64,000 bases of DNA, taken from assembly GCF_014066305.1 (NCBI RefSeq), contig NW_023501069.1:91001-155000 (forward strand). Reading direction: 5' to 3'. Made by a program: the position numbers and the translations under genes. Source of the DNA: Letharia columbiana. Its lineage: Eukaryota > Ascomycota > Lecanoromycetes > Lecanorales > Parmeliaceae. The notes under the pieces are model-generated. The model searched no databases and was not told the DNA's origin. It was given only the letters and a program-made list of their open reading frames with translations. How positions within the stretch are numbered: position 1 is the first letter of the stretch; each line of letters begins with the position of its first letter. Shown here one piece after another: positions 32,501 through 47,595 of this stretch.

Positions 32501-35500
32501 TATTTAAGAAACTAAAGAACGCCTTTATAATCGCGCCTCTTCTTAAATATTTTAACTTTTAACTTTTAATTTAAATCGAAATCGATATCTTATTATTCGC
32601 TATAACGAATATACTAATTTAGCTATATATAAATAGATAATAATATTTAATCGCTTTTTATTTAAGAAAGATAATTAATATAGAGTATAACTATAAAATA
32701 TATAATTAAGAACTTCTTATAATTATTATAATATTTAAGCACTAACGCTATTATCTAAAGAGAAGTTTTTACTTTATTAAGATTCTTACTAATTATAATA
32801 ATTTAAAATATTTTATAAAGTAATTAATATTAAATAGTAAATAAGCTCGCTAAATAATAAAACTCTCTCTATATAATTTTTTAATTTCGTATAAACTAGA
32901 TAAGATAAATTCTATTAATACGTTTTTAAGACGCTTTAATTATAAAGATAAAAACGAATTAATTAATAAGCTTCTTTCTACGTTATAATAGAAACTAGCT
33001 AAAATTAAAAGCCTTTTAAATTCTATTCTAGCTATTATTAAAGTAGCTTATAAAGATAGCGTAGATTATATATATAAGAAATATAATCTTAATAGTAAAT
33101 ACTCTATTATATTAAATAGTTTAAGTATAAATAAGAGTCTCTTAAATACTAGTTCTCGAAAAAAAGTATTTATAAAAAAGATAATACTTAAAATTAATAA
33201 TTATTATAATATAAAAAATTCACTTAAATATAATATATTCTTCGAGATTTAAGAAATATTAATCTTTAATAAAAGAGAGCTTAAGTAAGATACTTATTTA
33301 ATATATTTATAACGCAATTAATAAGCGGCTTAACTCTATTATTAAAACTATTAATTATAAATAACTTATTTTATATCTAATTATCGAAGTATTAATAATT
33401 AATAAAACAATATATAATATAAATAGTAAATCTATTTATAAACTTATAAAGATACTTTAATAAGAGAATACTCTTATTAAATAGTATAAAGCTAATAAGA
33501 TATCGAGTAAGCGAATATAAAGTATTAGTAATTAAACTTAAGATAGCTAAAAACTATTAAGATATAATAATAAATTATATATTCTTAAGAAAGACTTAAT
33601 TTAAGAAGAGCTATTAAAATATTATTATAACGACTCTATAGCTAGATATTTCGATATTAATAAGATATTTAAGCTAATAAGTAAAAAATATTACTAAGAT
33701 AATATTCGCGTAGATATTAAGAAGTATATTAATATATATAATATCTATTAACGTATAAAGATAAAATATTACTATTTCTATAGTAAACTAGATATACTCT
33801 CTTTATTAATAAGACTATAGAAGAAAATTATAATAGACTTTATTATAAACCTTTCTTTTAATAAATATAAAGATTATATTTATAACTCGATTCTTATAAT
33901 AGTTAATCGATATATTAAAATATTAAAATATATATTTATTAATAAGATAATCAACGCTATATAACTAAAAGAGTTATTTATAAAAGCAATTATTTTTTAA
34001 TATAAAGTATTAGAAGATATTATTATAGATCGAGAATTTATTTTTATAAATACGTTTTAATTAGAAGTTTATTATTAGTTATATACAAAACGTAAACTAA
34101 GTATTATCTTTTATTTATAAATTAATAAATAAATAAAGTAATAAAATTAAACTCTAAAATATTATTTAAGAGTATACTATTTAGAGCGATAAGATAATTA
34201 GATAAAGCTTCTACTAATCGCGAAATTTATATATTATTAAAGCGAGTATAAAATAATTAACTATAGTCTATTCTTCGCTATATATAAATATTAATTAAAA
34301 TTTAAGTTAATTACTAAGAATAATATTATTAAAAGAGAAATATTTATAATGAAAGAATATATTAAAGAAATTAATATAATTCGATAAGAGCTTATAAGAT
34401 GTTAATAAAGCGTATAGAAAACGTAATTAAAGTCTTATAATAAGAATTATAAATCGTAAAGATTTAATCGCGATAATTTTATTATATTTTCTATAAAAAA
34501 TCTAAAGTAAAAGAAATTAAATAAAAAGCTTTCTAATAAACTAATTAATTCATTTTATATTTAGAAATATATTAGAATATAAGCGTATCGACTATAACTA
34601 TTACTCATCTATCAAATTTACTCTATTTTTTATATATTATTACTAAAACTATATAAACGAAGATTAAAAGATCTAGATATTTCTAAATATTCTATTTCTA
34701 AACTAATAAAAGATAATGAAAAATATTCGATAGAATTTATATATAAGAAGTATATAAGAAAGAATAAGATAAAATATCTTATTTAAGAGAAAGATTATTT
34801 TAAGAAATATAATAAATAGCTTAATAAAGAAGCTATAGAAAATATATAAGATTTAATTAACGAGTTTAGTAAGTATAGCTTATAAATATAAAAAGCGTAG
34901 AATATAAATATCGAAAAAGGGCTTAAAGGCTAACGATTTTAAAAAAAAATTTAAAGGTAAAGAACTCAGCTATAGAGAGTTAAATCTTAGATATTATAAT
35001 AAAAAATAATATTAAAAGAGTTAATAAAAAGTATTAATATCTAAAGATAATAAAGAAAAGACTATATTACTAGAAGTAATAGATATTATAATATAAGATA
35101 TATATAGATAAAATAGCGGGCTAGTTAAACCCCTTAAAGATCTTATTAAAATTATTATTATTAACGTTATTACTATTAAGATTACCTCTTAAACCGCCCT
35201 CGTAAATAAACCTCACCTTATTATTTATCTTATTATTCTTATTATCTTCCTCCTCTTCTTTTTTCTCTTTATCCTTCTCTTCTTCTTTATCTTTACTACT
35301 ATTCATCTTACTTTTATTATTATTACTCTTAAAATCTAAGTCTAACTTAAGAATTATAAAAGATATATTTATTAATAAAAGATTAATTTAAAGTATAATT
35401 AGTATAAATATAAAGAATAAGAAATAAATATAAGAAGTATAAGTATATATAGTAAAGTATATTACGTCGTAGATATTCGTTAGAATATCTAGAATCTTTT

Positions 35501-36489
35501 AAAGAATCTTCGCTTTATTAAGCGAAGCCGCTTCGCTATCTAACTTCTTCTTTATTTTTAATTAATTTTTAATATATTAGATTACTATTAAGGTTATATT
35601 AAAATATTTATAAATAATCTCGAGTTATATAGTAGATATAAAATCGAAGATATTAAGAATAAGAAGATAATAAATAATATAAGTACGTTATAAGTGGATA
35701 CGAATTATAGCATTTGCGTCGATAATAATATATTTATTCTCTAGAATCTTTTAAGTAAATTAGTAGGCGCTATAGATACGTCTATTATATATTATCTATA
35801 CGAAAATTTATCGTAATATAATTATCTTAAAGACGAGCGTAATAATAATACTTAGTAATTATATTACTATTATTATTAAATACGATATTATATAAGCGAG
35901 AAGTATACTTAAAGACTTATCGCGTATAGCGATAATAGATATTCTTATTTAATATTAAAAGGAGTCTAGCGCTATATAGAGCGAGAGTAATAAATTATAG
36001 CTATTAACGCGTAAGAAACATATATATAACTATAAAGTCTTTTAAGAACTTACTATAGTAGCTATAACGTCTATATAATATATTAATCGAAGTATATATT
36101 TATTATATATTTATTATAGAAAGTATAAATTATTAAGAGTAGTAAAGAAGTATTAATAAAATAGAAAACTTTTTTAAAAAAAAAGTAAATATTATTATAG
36201 TCGTACTCTAATTATACATATTATATACTTAAATTATAATATTAATAGCTACTCTATATATCGTTATAACTATATCTAATTTATAAGAGTATATCTAATA
36301 TTATCTATCGACGTTATATACTTTTATTATATATTTATAATATATTATATTTACACTATATCTATTATAAGAAACTCTTTCTCTTCTTTTTTTATAAGAT
36401 TTAAAGAATTTTAATAAGTCTTTTAATAATAAGAAAATATTCTTTCTATACTTAGATTCGAGAATAAATCTTTAAAGAAAGAAGATAAT

Positions 36490-36722
36490 TATTAGAAAAG
36501 GGGCTTAAGGGATTCTAAGTAAGAGAATTTTAAATTACTTAGCTTATGTACGTTTAATATACGCTTAATACGAAGTCTTAGCGAATAAGCTTAAGTAAGC
36601 GATCTCCTTCGAGTTTTCTTTATTTTCTAAAGAATTAGTTTTACTATTAGATCGATATATAAATATATCTATCTTTCTAATTTTATATTACTATATAACT
36701 CTAAGACTCTTCGAGTCTAATA
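36490..36722 (+). repeat. 3' LTR of Gypsy A
   Basis: 233 bp starting TATTAGAAAAGGGGCTTAAG and ending GAGTCTAATA. It matches the 5' LTR, with nearly all visible differences being C-to-T or G-to-A in this copy. Confidence 0.9.
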
Positions 36723-37008
36723 AAAAACAAAAAAAAAAACTTCTCTAAAAAAAACGTTTTTTTTTTTTAAAAATTTTAAAATAAAAAAAAAATATAATAA
36801 TTTTTTTTTTAAAAAAAAAAAAAAAAAAAAAATAAAAATTTTTTTAAAAAAGTTTTTAAAAAAAAAATTAATTTTTTATTAAAAAAAAAAAAAAATAAAA
36901 AAAAAAATTTTTTTTTTAAAAAAAAATTTTTATATAAAAAAAAATAAAAATAATATTTTTTATAAAAAAAAAAAAAAAAAAAATAATTATTAATAATAAA
37001 AAAAAAAA

Positions 37009-37039
<31 letters not shown>

Positions 37040-37120
37040 TTTTTTTTTTATAAAAATTAAATTAAAAAAAAAAAAAAAAAAAAAAAATTATTATAAATTT
37101 ATTTTTAATTTAATTATTTT

Positions 37121-37160
<40 letters not shown>

Positions 37161-37275
37161 AAAATTTATAAAAAAAAAAAAAAAAAAAAATTAATAATAA
37201 AAAAAAAAAAAAAAAATAAAAAAAAAAAAATTTTTTAATTAAAAAAAAAAAAAAAAATTTAAAAATTTTAAAATA

Positions 37276-37339
<64 letters not shown>

Positions 37340-37376
37340 TTTAAATAAAATTAAAAAATAAAAAAAAAAATTAATA
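36723..37376. repeat. A/T homopolymer-run block, probable consensus artefact
   Basis: About 650 bp made almost wholly of A and T runs, with a handful of other bases at the left end (AACTTCTCT near 36,740). It starts directly after the Gypsy A target duplication and ends where Copia homology resumes. The matching interval in Copia copy 2 (about 53,197-53,850) is ordinary complex sequence of almost the same length. Confidence 0.75.
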
Positions 37377-40300
37377 GAATATTATCGAGATCGCAAATAT
37401 AATATCTAGTCTTATATTAAGTATTACGTATATTAATAATTTTATTATTAATTAATATTTAATATAAGAGACTTCGAAGATTTAAAAGTTTTTTTTAAAT
37501 ATCTATTATCTTTTAATATCTATAGAAGTAAGTATATTTTTAAATTTTTATATATTATACTTAGTAAGAAACTTTTTAATATACTCTATTTAATTAAGTT
37601 AAATAATATAATTAATATAATTCTTAGTAATAATTATATTTAGATAATAGATATATAATTCTAAATTAGTTATTTCGAAGTAACTATTAAGCTTATCTTT
37701 AATACTCTAAATTTCTACTTTATCGAAGTTAATTAAGAGAATATTATTTATATAAATTATAATAATTATAATATCGTTAATAAAGATTAAGAAATTAATT
37801 ATAATAGATTTAAAGCTTAATTCTTTTAGATATATAGAGAGAATATTATATTAGATTCTCGAAGATTACTTTAAATCGTATAGCGCCTTCTTTAATTTAT
37901 ATATCTTATATTTATTATTTATCTTAAAGTCTATAAACTACGTTATATAGATAATTTTCTTTATATTACTATAGAGAAAAGCGATTTTAATATTTATTTA
38001 CTTTAATTCTTAATTAAGAGTTATTATTAAAGTAAAAATCGCTTTATAGTTTATAGACTTAACTACGAAGATAAAAGTCTTATTAAAATTTATATCTTTA
38101 CGCTATTTAAAATTATAAATTATTTATCGAGCTTTATATTATATAATCTCTTTTATAAGATCTCGCTTAAGTTTATAGATCTATTTACTATCTAGAATAT
38201 ATATATTTAAAAATAGATTTATTAAGATTTAAGTATCGTTAGTTATAAAAAAGTTAACTTCTTTCTATATAATAAGTTCTTATTTTATTTTTCGATATTT
38301 ATTCGCTATTATCTCTTAATAGATTTAAAATTTAAATAATTTAAGAATATTAGCTTTAATTAAAAGAGCGAGTAAATTTAACGAAAGATTACGATAAGCT
38401 TTAAGAACTTTATATCGCTTAAATTACTTTAAGAGAGACTATTAATTAGTTATAAATCTAATTATAAACCTTATTAAAACTTATAGAGTTATCGAGATAA
38501 ATCTTATAAGCGTATTTTCGCTTAGAGTTTTAGGTAATTTCGACTTTATTTCTCTAGATATATCTACGAAGATATTTATAGCGATATCTACGGCGATATC
38601 TATAACGAAGATATTTATAAAGATACTTTTTTAATAGAAATCTATATAATAGTAATAAATTCTCTTTTAACGGCTTTAGTTAATGTAATTATCGCTTCGA
38701 TAGATATTTTCTATCTTATTCTTTTTAAGACTTTCTCTCTTAAAATTAATATTAAAGGGGCGATTAATAGTTTATATATAGCCTTTTCTAGCGTATTTAT
38801 ATAGCGCTTATTCTTATTTTTAAATAGATTTTAATTATTAATCTCTCTTTTTTAGTAAGATTAAGCTTAAATAAGATAGACTTAAAAGAGATATTATTAA
38901 TCTAAATTATATTTAAATAGATCTAAATCTTACTATTTAATATTAATATATAGTAAAATTAATTAGCTTTATAATCGATTAAGCGTTTCTTATAAATATA
39001 ATTTTTATATTTAATTTAGTCGATATTTAATAGATATATTTAATAGAAACTAGTCTATTTAATAATTTAAAGATATAAAATATTAGATAAATAGTTTATA
39101 GAGGTCTTATAAGAGGTAATATTTCTTTTTAATATCGATTATAGATTATATAGATAATTAGAAGCTCGCGTAAATTTCGATTAATACTTTTATAATAGTC
39201 TACTCTCTTTAAGTATAGCGTTAATCTTACTTTATATCGTTTAATCGAGATATTTAAATTTATTATTTATTTAAAAATTATTAGATATAATACCTTCTTA
39301 AATAATCTCTTTAATAAGTCGAAAGATATATATATTATAGTTATTATATTCGAAATTATAGTCGCTATAAAATCTAATATAAACGTAGTTTTTATATTCG
39401 ACTTAATTTAGAAAAGACTTAAATACTACGAGAATTATAAGATTATTCTTATTAGAAAGTAAGAATATAGCGAAATAAAGTATTTTATCATTTAGAAAGA
39501 TTACTATCTATTTATAATTATTATAAAAAATAAAAAAAGATTTTTAGAGATTATTATAAATTAAGTTATTCTTCTAGCGATCTAATATTATATAACGCTT
39601 ATATAATTTAATTTTTATATTAATAATACTATATAATTTATATATATTTCTAGAGAGTAAAATAAATAAGTTTATTTCGATATATATTTTAATTAATTTC
39701 TTAAGATTCTAAAATTTTAAGTAACTATAATAAGCGTACTATATATATAAGATTTTCTTATTAATTTAAGAATCTAGAGTATTAGCGAATAAGAATAAGA
39801 ATAAGAATTTAAATATAGATATAGATATAATAGACTTATTATAGATAAAGATATCTTTATTAATAATTACTAAGTATATAAGAGTCTTTATCTATATATT
39901 TAGCGTATAAAAACGATTATACTAATATCTAAAAATAATACTATACTCTTTTACTTTAATACTCTTAAGTATAAATTAAAGAGAATAATTTTAATCTTCG
40001 AGTTACTCTTAAGAAATTAGATTAAAATTACTATTAAAAATATATTAGATATCTTTTATATATAGAGTTTATTTATTTTTAAGACTTTTATATTTAAGCT
40101 TAATATGCTTAAAGTCGATAGCTATAGCTAAGTTATTAACTTTATTAATTAAATAATATAATTTAAATAAAATAAAGATTTAAAAGATTAAGAAGTTATA
40201 AGTAATATACTAAGTATAGATATTATTAATAAATTATAGATATAATAATATGCTAACTATAGATATCGAAGAAGTTTAAATTATAGTCTTTAAGCTCTTT

Positions 40301-40750
40301 TTAATAAAGAAATAATAGATTTAATTTTATAAGAATTAAGAATTAATAATAAGATATATAGTATTCTCTAAATTAGAGTTAATATATATTATAAAACTAT
40401 ATATTATTACTAATTAAGTATACGCTATAATAATCTTAATATTACTAAGCTAGCGATTAATAATAAATTTATTAATTTAAATATTTTTATTTTTATCTTT
40501 ATTATTTAAGCTAGAGAAATTATTATTATTATTTCTCTTATCGCTATCTTTATCGCTATAATTATCGCGATCTCCGCGATTACTATAATCTTCTCTACTA
40601 TTATTACTATTTTATTTTTTAAATTTAAGATATAAAGTAATATATTTAATATTATTATATTAGTTTTTTTTATAATAATTATAATACTTATAAGTTTAAG
40701 TATAAATATAAAAGTTATTAATATAGATCTTTTATTAAATTCTATATTTA

Positions 40751-41025
40751 TATTAGAGCGTAGTTTACTAGCAATTAGCTAGCGAATATAGACTATAAAA
40801 GATATAGTATCGTTATAAGATTTAATAATATATTTAATAGTAGAATTAATCTCTAAGAAATATTAAAACTTCGAGGTATATAAAGTAAATCTATATTCGC
40901 TAAGCTTCTAGATATACGAGATATATTATTAAAACTAGACTTTAAAAGAAACTCTAATATAGTATATATAATATCGACGCCTTAGTATAAGTAACGCTAA
41001 GGTCTATAACGTATTAGATCTAATA
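40751..41025 (-). repeat. LTR of Gypsy B (left)
   Basis: 275 bp beginning TATTAGAGCGTAGTTTACTA. Same length and order of words as the right LTR, including AACTCTAATATAGTATATATA and the GCGCCTTAG-like word near its end. Confidence 0.88.
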
Positions 41026-44000
41026 ATTATCTTCTCTTCTAGATCTTAATCCTTAGACGTCTAAGTAAAAATAAAATATTTATTAAAAAATCTTTAAACT
41101 CTAATAAGAAAATAAAAAAAAGAGTTAATCTATTAAGATTATAATATTATTTTAATAACGTAATAAAATTAATTCTTACGCGCCGTAGGCGCGTTACTAA
41201 TATATTATATAATAATATTAATACTATCTTCGAGAATAATATTACTTTTATAATATTAATTAATAATAATCTATAGTAAGTCGATACGCTTAATATTAAT
41301 ATTTTTATAGCGCTAGTTAATAGCTTCTATAGCGAATAATATTAGATTTAAAAATTTATAATAAAATCTTAAAAATTTAATAGATAAAAGAAGAGAGAAG
41401 AGTTTTTCTATAAGTAACGTCGTTTTTATAGCGTATTACGTTTATAGCGAAATAATATAATAATAACCTTTATTATAGAGATTCGAAGGAAGTAATTAAT
41501 AGAGCGATACGTTCGCGATAATATTCTCGATTATTAATTAATAATAGTAGAAATAATAATAATAGCTAGGCGACGCGGTTTAGTAGATAGTAGTAAAACG
41601 TTATCGCGTTATTACTATCTATATTATTAAATACTACTTACTAGTAATAGCGCTACGATAGAGAATATAAAAATCTCTTTCGAATTATTTATTTTTATTC
41701 TTTATAACTTCTAATATCTCTCTTATAAGTACTTACTTTAGCGCTATAATATTAATATTAATACTAATATAAATATAATATATCTTATTATACTAGTAAT
41801 TTACTTCTCTTTATTATAAGTATCTTATTATTATTAATTACGTTAATATATAGACTAATAATTTTATAATATTCTTTTTTAATAATAATAATAACTTTAA
41901 TAGTAAATATATAGTCGTTTTATAGACGCGACTACTAACTCTTAACTATTTCTATTATTATCGCTTTATATATATATCTACTAATAAATTCTAATATCTA
42001 ATTTATTATATAGAACTTACTTTTATTAAAATAATAATTTATATATTTAAAATAAATCTTCTCTCTACGATAATTATAAGGTTAAAAAGCGCGATATTAA
42101 TTACTATATTAAAATTTCTTTATATCTTTAAATATAGATAAGAAAATTAATATAATACTATCGCTATATTAAATAATCTTAAAAGCTATTTTATCGATAA
42201 GCTAAGCTTAATAAAAAGATTATCTAATAATATAAATTATAAAAATATATAATAATAATAACTTCGATTATCTCTATTATAATTATAGATTTCTAAGGCT
42301 AGCTTATAGCGATATATAAGCGTATAGAGAAATTAAAGAAAATAAACGAGTTATTAAAGAAAAAGCTCGAGAGCTTTTATTAATATACGACGAATATCGA
42401 TAAATATTAATATAAAGATTATACTTTAATTATCTTCTTATTAGAAAACTAAGTCGATAAATTTAACTTAAAATCTAACGCTAAGATAATAGAGAATATT
42501 TAAATAATGATCTTTTTTTAGTAATAGCGCTAATATAGAATCTTTAGATAATTCTTTAATAGCTATCTTAAGTAAAAATATATTTATATTAATAGTATAT
42601 ACTTTAATATAATAAACTCTTTTTATAGTAGAGTTTAATAGATAATTAAATAATATAATTATTTTATTAACTTATATTTTAATAATAGTAAGTATAGAGA
42701 AGTATACGCGTAATATAAATATTATCTAGAAATATATCTAATCTAATCGATAGTTATATCTAATTTTATCGTCTTTACTTATTCGCTATTAATCTATATA
42801 ATTAATCGAGCTCTTTAGTAATAAGAGACTTATTATTTATTACTTAATATTTTTATTTATTACTCGCTTATTTATAGACTTAAATTAGCTCACTAATATT
42901 AATAAATTTATTATTTAATAATTATTAGTTATACTCTTCGCCTTAATTAATTTATTTAACTTTATATTAGATATCTTTCTTATATTTAATCTTATTAATA
43001 ATTTCTTTAATCTCTTAAAGCTTATCGTTATTAATAAGATCGAAGATTTATATAAAAACTTTCGCTATATTATTATAATCGCGAAGATAATAAGACTTAA
43101 ATAATAATATATAAAAGATATTATAGATTTTATATATTAAGAATAGAAGTAGATAATATATTTACGCCTCTATTTTATCTATAATTTAAAATAATCTTAT
43201 AAATTTATAAAATAACTTTTTATTTAGACATTTTTACTTTAAATTCTTAATTATTAATATTATTAAATTATCTATTTTATAGCTTTAAAATTAATATATT
43301 TTATTATAATATTTAGATTAAGTCGTAATCGCGCTATAAAAGCGCTTTATTATCTTATCTCTTAATACTTATAACTTCTTTATCTTATTATTTATAGTAG
43401 ATATCTTCTTCTTAATAAAGTTATTCTTAATCTTCTAATAAATTTTAGAATAATATTTATATATTAGAAAGAATAGTATTATTTTAATAGAGGAATATTA
43501 ATTATTTATATAAGCGAACTCTACTATTAATAGTTATTTCATTTAAATATTTTATTTATTATTAATAAATACGCGTAAAAAATATTTTAGTATCTAATTT
43601 TATCGCTTAGTCTATCTATCGATTTATAAGTAAAAGATAATACTTAGATATCGCTTAATTTTAAAATAAAAGTAAATAGCGAATTAGAAGCTATTAATAA
43701 ATATAAAGTCTCTATTACTAATAATATCATTTAGTATACTATAGCGATATACTATTTCGAAATAAAATACTTTCGCTAGCTAAACGATATCGATTATAAT
43801 AAATATAAAAATATATCTTATTATTTTTATAAATTAATCTATTATAACTAGAATAGTATTATAGATAATATTCTTATACTTATTCGCTAATAAGCTAATA
43901 ATAAAATTTATAAAAATTTTCTTCTATAGCTTAATAGCGATAGAAAGCGAGCTTAACTCGCTATATAAATAATATTACAAAGCTTTAATTCGCTAGTAAA

Positions 44001-47000
44001 TATTATATATCTTAATATAATCAATAACTTATTTTAGACTTTTATTCTAATAATATTTATAAGTAAGTAACTTATACGTCTTTATAGCGTTAAAGTATTC
44101 TAATAATAAATTATTATAGTATTTACTAATAAGCTCTTTCTTTAAAATCTTATCTCTAGAAATATAAAGATAATTATTATATCTTAATAATTTCTTAAAA
44201 TCTAAGATCTATATTTAACTATATACGCGACGCTTAATTACTAACTTATTAATATTAATTTAAAAAAAGCTTATCTAATTATTATAAGTTTATAAATCTC
44301 GAATTAATATTTTTATTAGTCTTTAAAGTATATTATAAGTAATCTCTTATATAATCTTAGATTTTCTTTTAGAAATAATTATTTAGATATTAATAATACG
44401 AAATATAAACGCTATCGCTACTATAATCTTTTTATTTCTTTATAACTACTTACTACTAATTTAAAGTATAAATTTATTTTATAATATTAATAAAAGTTTA
44501 ATATTTAATAACGAAGTTCTTTTATAGTTAGAGTATCGCGATAGTAAGTTAATAGAGTTTAATTTATTTATTTAATAAAAAATTTTAAAGTTATAAGTAG
44601 CTAACTTTAATATTTAACGAGCTTATCTAAAATTTAATTTCTTCTACTTTATAAAGTTTTTAAAATTATTATAATTCGTTAGAATCTTAATATAAAATAT
44701 ATTATCTTCTAGATAATAATACTATTATTTTATAAACGCTATAATAGCGAATAACTCTTAATTATAGATCTTATAATTTTACTTTATAAAAATTATTTTT
44801 CTAAATTAAAATACTATTAATTATTAATAGCTATTCTTATTTAATTATAAAAGTATAATCTCTATATTAAAGTTAAAAGCGTCGATCTTAAAATATAGCT
44901 TTAAATTTAAATCGTAGTAACGTAGAAACGACGTAATTACGAAAGTACTTCGGAGCTATTAAAATACTAGCTTCGCGTTATCTATCCACTCTAGCAATCT
45001 AAGTTTTTTACTATTCTTACTTTCTTTAAGTAAATTAATAAATAATATTACTATACTAAAATAGCTATAAATAAATTATCGATAGAAATTAATAAAATCT
45101 AAAAAGACTTATATATTTTAATAATTTTTTAATTTTAACTACTTCTTAATAATAATAATATATTTCTAATTTATTATAACACCTTCGATAAATATAATAA
45201 ACTCTAGAAACTTAACTTATTCGATATAGAATTAATACTTTTTAGATTAGCGTATAGTTGAAACTAATATAAACGCTTAAGCACTTACTTAATATATTAT
45301 TAATACTTCGCTAAATTAGTATTATAAATTAAAATATTATTTAAATATATTATATATATTATATTTATTAAGCCTATAAGAACTCTATTAATATATATTT
45401 AAAAAGTTATTAATATATTAATAAGCTTAAAAGATATAATTAAATATTCGAAGTGGCCGTAGCAATTACAAAACGCTATTTTCTATTTATTACCTTCTTT
45501 AATTCAAATTCGATAATAGATACTCTTAAGATTTAGCTTTATAAAGACTTTAATCTTATATAAATAGTTTAGAGTCTTAATAATTAGAGGTAACGAATAT
45601 CGATTTTTAATAGTTATCGCGTTTAGGCCTCGATAATCAACGTAAAGATAAAGCCTTTTATTCTTTTTAGAAATAAAAAGAATTAATACTTCAACTAAGA
45701 AAATCGAATAATAAATCTAATTTTTTTAAAGAAAGTTCTTTAAATAGCGCCGTAGCTTCGCTAACTTTATTTAAGATAAATTATATAAGAAATTATATAG
45801 CGGCTTTTTATTACTTTTAATCTTAATAATATAATCTTTCTACTTAAGCGTAAATAAGATTCTTACTTTTTTATTAAAAAAAATATTATTAAATTTTAAT
45901 AACTTCTAAGAAAGCTTTAGACTATATCTATTTTTCGATTCGCTTTATATTATTATAATATATATAATTATAAATATATTTAGTTTTTATTTAATAATTT
46001 AAATAAATTTAACTAATTTTTTAATTTATAATTTATTAGCGTTAACTTTAAATCGCTATTACTTCGTCGTTAAATCTAATAATACTTATAATTAACTTAG
46101 CTTAAATATATTTAATATAATATTAAAGCCTTTTTAATTAATAATATAGAAGAATATATTATATTTTTTATTTTAATTTTAATTATTTACTAATTAGTAA
46201 TTTAGCTAATATACGCTATAATAATATATACTTTAATTACTTAGCGCTTTTAATTATAATAAAATAATATCGTAAGATTTTAAATTTTATTAAATTACGA
46301 ACTTTTATAAAATTAAATTAATATACGCTTTAATATCGAGTAAAGTAACGAGTTACCTCTATTTACTCTAAAGCTTTATTTACCCCTTTATAAGAATAAA
46401 AGAAATTATCTCTATTAATCGTTATTTTTATCTCACTTCTAAGATGATTATAAAATTAAATCTTTTTTTATTAATACTACGCCGATATAAGCTATAAGCG
46501 ATTTATCGAGATTTAAATATTTAGATATCTAATAATCTTATTTACTATAATAGAAATAACTATTCTTTTTATAATTAAAATTAAAGAATTTAGTTTTATA
46601 CTTTATATTATTATCTTAAGTACGCGCTATATAAGCGCCGTTATTTAAAATTAATTTAAACTTCGAAATTCGATTCTCTAAGAACTTATTCTTAGCGAAC
46701 CCTCTTAAAAACTTTAAATAAAAATTATTATCGAAGTATATATATTTTAAAATCTTTTTCTATATAATAATCTAGATAAGAATTTTTTTTTATTATTTCG
46801 ATATACTACTAGTACTTAAGATCTTATTCTTAAACTTTAATTTAAACTTAGTTAAAAAGAAATTAATTTAATATTTCTTAGAAAATAAGATTATATAGAT
46901 CTCTAACTTCTTTAGATAAATCTTAAAAATAAATATCTTCTAATTAAAGCGTTATTTAGCTTTTTTCTACTTTTCGTAGATAAGAAAATAGTAATTTATT

Positions 47001-47595
47001 AGATTTACTATTAAATTAAATAGAAACTACTTAAAGAATTCGAAAATTATATTCTTTAAATTATAAATTTAATAGTATTTATATTATTAAATATTAAAGT
47101 TATCTTCTAAGAATTATATATAATAAATAATTCTTAATTAATTAATAATAAAATATTTAGAACTTATAAGAAACTTAATTTCGATTTCGCGAAATTAGCG
47201 TAGATACTCTCTCTTACTAATATTCTTATAAGAATATATTCTTTTAAAGCGAAGTATTTTTATCTTAATTAATATATTTATTAGAGACGCGATAGTAATT
47301 AATATAGATAGATCTTCGCTAATTATAAACGATAAATTAGTATTATAAAGTTTATGATTATAAATCTTTAATATAGCTAATTCTTATTCTTATTTTAAGT
47401 AATAATTTTCGACTTTAATAACTATAAGACGTTCTTTTATAGTAAAATCTTTTATTAATAAGAAATTCTTAAACTCATTATCGACGCTATAGCGACTTTT
47501 AATATTATCTTTATTTTCTATTATACGATCTAGAGATAAATTTAATATCGTAATAATAATAGATCTTTTTCTTTAAAAGATAGAGAGATTAGAAT

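Larger units (their letters stand above)
29321..36722 (+). mobile_element. Ty3/Gypsy chromovirus-type LTR retrotransposon A (RIP-inactivated)
   Basis: 7,402 bp with LTRs at 29,321-29,550 and 36,490-36,722 and a 5-bp AAAAA duplication on both sides. Plus-strand order: a gag zinc knuckle with its Cys mutated to Tyr (KYYNYKEKEYYATI, about 30,820); protease region; reverse transcriptase with YIDYRRLNKIIIKNRY (about 31,820) and a YLNNIFIYF active-site region near 32,120; RNase H; an integrase from about 33,600; and a C-terminal chromodomain-like end (KKYIRKNKIKYLI, about 34,750). This order (RT before integrase, chromodomain) identifies a chromovirus. Frequent TAA/TAG from RIP make it non-coding. 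Inserted into Copia copy 1. Confidence 0.9.

Noticed and set aside
35121..35306. 61-codon Lys/Glu/Asn-rich frame inside Gypsy A
   Set aside because: Low-complexity product of AT-rich sequence in a degraded element, antisense to its coding strand.
36723..37376. A/T-run block as a centromere core or replication origin
   Set aside because: Its position and length match normal Copia sequence in the other copy, so an artefact explains it better.
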